A DNA stretch of 6,952 nucleotides, taken from assembly GCA_900758075.1 (NCBI GenBank), contig CAAEQF010000058.1, positions 1 through 6,952 on the forward strand. The letters are read 5' to 3'. Source of the DNA: Coriobacteriia bacterium. GTDB lineage: Bacteria; Actinomycetota; Coriobacteriia; Coriobacteriales; QAMH01. Position 1 is the first letter of the stretch. Every line of letters begins with the position of its first letter. Both the position numbers and the translations under genes were made by a program. The notes below the pieces were generated by a model. That model did no database searches. It saw only the letters and a program-made list of their open reading frames with translations, and was not told the origin of the DNA. Below are positions 6,361 through 6,952 of the stretch, piece after piece.

Positions 6361-6726
6361 ATGGCTGACGGCAAAGCATATGGGCTGTTGATCAACTACG
6401 AGTACTGCACGGGCTGCGGCACGTGCGAGATGGCCTGCTCGGTCGAGCACGATATCCCGATCGGACGCTACGGCATCAAGATGGCTCAGGTGGGTCCGTA
6501 TCCCATCGAGGGCAAGCGCTGGCAAAACGACATCGTCCCCATTCCGACCGATGAATGCGACCTGTGCGCAAAGCGCGTCGAGAAGGGCAAGAAGCCGACT
6601 TGCGTCAAGCACTGCCAGGCGCTGTGCATGGAATACGGCGTCGTCGAGGACCTGGCCAAGAAGATGGTAGACGCGAAGACCAAGTACGTCTTGTTCGTCC
6701 CGAAGTCGGGGACCGCGGGCGCGTAA
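6361..6726 (+). CDS. Small ferredoxin-type electron-transfer subunit, two [4Fe-4S] clusters
   Basis: A 121-residue iron-sulfur protein of the DmsB/NrfC-like ferredoxin group. The first motif is CTGCGTCEMAC (C16, C19, C22, C26), classic C-x2-C-x2-C-x3-C. The second set is C66-x2-C69-x11-C81-x3-C85, with one further cysteine at C89. This supports two [4Fe-4S] clusters, whereas DmsB-type subunits are about 200 residues and carry four, so this is a minimal electron shuttle. It has no signal peptide and no membrane helix. The gene begins 3 bp after the stop of the molybdoenzyme and is preceded by GGAGGG, so the two are co-translated and almost certainly form one complex, with this subunit passing electrons to or from the large-subunit cluster and molybdenum site. 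No membrane anchor gene follows, which suggests a soluble donor such as another ferredoxin or flavodoxin; that is inference. Confidence 0.93.
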   Translation: MADGKAYGLLINYEYCTGCGTCEMACSVEHDIPIGRYGIKMAQVGPYPIEGKRWQNDIVPIPTDECDLCAKRVEKGKKPTCVKHCQALCMEYGVVEDLAKKMVDAKTKYVLFVPKSGTAGA

Positions 6727-6755
6727 GGCGCACGGCACGGCGCCTTCGGGTTTTT
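6725..6755 (+). terminator. Likely intrinsic terminator after the molybdoenzyme operon
   Basis: AAGGCGC (6725-6731) and GCGCCTT (6740-6746) form a 7-bp stem with an 8-nt loop, and a run of five T (6751-6755) follows 4 nt later. The stem begins inside the TAA stop codon of the ferredoxin gene. The gap between stem and T-run makes it less than ideal, but position and composition suit an operon end. Confidence 0.55.
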
Positions 6756-6770
6756 CGCGACACGACAGCT

Positions 6771-6802
6771 CCGCCTTCCCGTCGGTGAGCGCGGGAAGGC
6801 GG
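6771..6802. repeat. Perfect 11-bp inverted repeat
   Basis: CCGCCTTCCCG (6771-6781) and CGGGAAGGCGG (6792-6802) are perfect complements around a 10-nt loop. No T-run follows on either strand. It lies between the terminator-like hairpin and the next open frame, so it may be a second transcription stop, an mRNA-stabilising element, or a protein-binding site for the gene at the right end. Confidence 0.45.
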
Positions 6803-6852
6803 TGGGCTGCCGTCCAAATCTGATGGAATGCGCGTTTGCGCAGGTGATAGGC

Positions 6853-6952
6853 ATGTGCGGTGGCTATGCGAGGGTATGCGTGCGCTGTGGCCTGTGCGGC
6901 AGGGTTGCTGCGCGGCCGCTTGCGGCGAGCGGAGTCTGCCCGCGCTGCGGAC
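6853..6952 (+). CDS. Start of a small CxxC-rich (zinc-ribbon-like) protein, cut by the window edge
   Basis: From ATG 6853 the frame is open to the window end (33 codons seen). Cysteines fall at residues 2, 9, 12, 15, 29 and 32, with knuckles CVRCG (9-13) and CPRCG (29-33) 16 residues apart, the spacing of a zinc ribbon or rubredoxin-like fold. AGGTGAT (6842-6848), which matches the anti-Shine-Dalgarno complement, precedes the ATG with a short spacer. An in-frame ATG at 6823 would add 10 residues but lacks such a site. The paired knuckles argue against a chance open frame, though the C-terminus is missing. It may be the next gene of the molybdoenzyme locus or an independent gene after two hairpins. 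Function is unknown. Confidence 0.5.
   Translation, partial: MCGGYARVCVRCGLCGRVAARPLAASGVCPRCG

Noticed and set aside
4708..6738. A 676-codon open frame on the minus strand opposite the molybdoenzyme and ferredoxin genes
   Set aside because: It is antisense to two genes with clear motifs; its translation is rich in Arg, Ala, Val and Leu with no domain signature, as expected for the complement of GC-rich coding sequence.
1..6952. CRISPR arrays, insertion sequences, tRNA or rRNA genes
   Set aside because: I saw no regularly spaced repeats, transposase motifs, terminal inverted repeats with target duplications, or tRNA-like cloverleaf sequences.

Overview
The window looks like a piece of a high-GC, anaerobic actinobacterial genome of the class Coriobacteriia, most likely family Eggerthellaceae (relatives of Eggerthella, Gordonibacter, Adlercreutzia, Slackia). 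This rests on GC-rich codon use and on a gene mix typical of that family: a molybdopterin enzyme with a small ferredoxin partner, an MFS carrier, and a LuxR-type regulator fused to a 12-helix membrane domain. No taxonomic marker gene is present, so the assignment is inference.

Layout, left to right. (1) Positions 87-1923, plus strand: an MFS transporter followed 34 bp later by a 178-residue soluble protein of unknown function; the two are probably co-transcribed. (2) A 13-bp perfect inverted repeat at 1950-1988 sits between convergent genes and is a likely shared terminator. (3) Positions 2080-3507, minus strand: a membrane-embedded LuxR-family regulator. (4) Positions 3508-3948: a 441-bp divergent control region with a perfect 14-bp palindrome, a candidate promoter for the regulator, and a very stable GC-rich hairpin just before the enzyme gene. 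(5) Positions 3949-6726, plus strand: a large molybdopterin-guanine-dinucleotide oxidoreductase of the DMSO reductase superfamily (802 residues, GTG start) and, 3 bp later, a 121-residue protein with ligands for two [4Fe-4S] clusters. (6) Positions 6727-6952: two hairpins, then the start of a small CxxC-rich protein cut by the window edge.

Working model: the MFS carrier imports or exchanges an organic substrate. The molybdoenzyme reduces or dehydroxylates it in the cytoplasm, since no Tat signal or membrane anchor is visible, with electrons delivered through the two-cluster ferredoxin subunit. The divergent LuxR regulator senses the substrate or a membrane signal and controls the locus through sites in the shared intergenic region. 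The closest functional analogy I can offer is the gut Eggerthellaceae catechol dehydroxylase group, distantly related to pyrogallol-phloroglucinol transhydroxylase and acetylene hydratase. The actual substrate cannot be read from the sequence.
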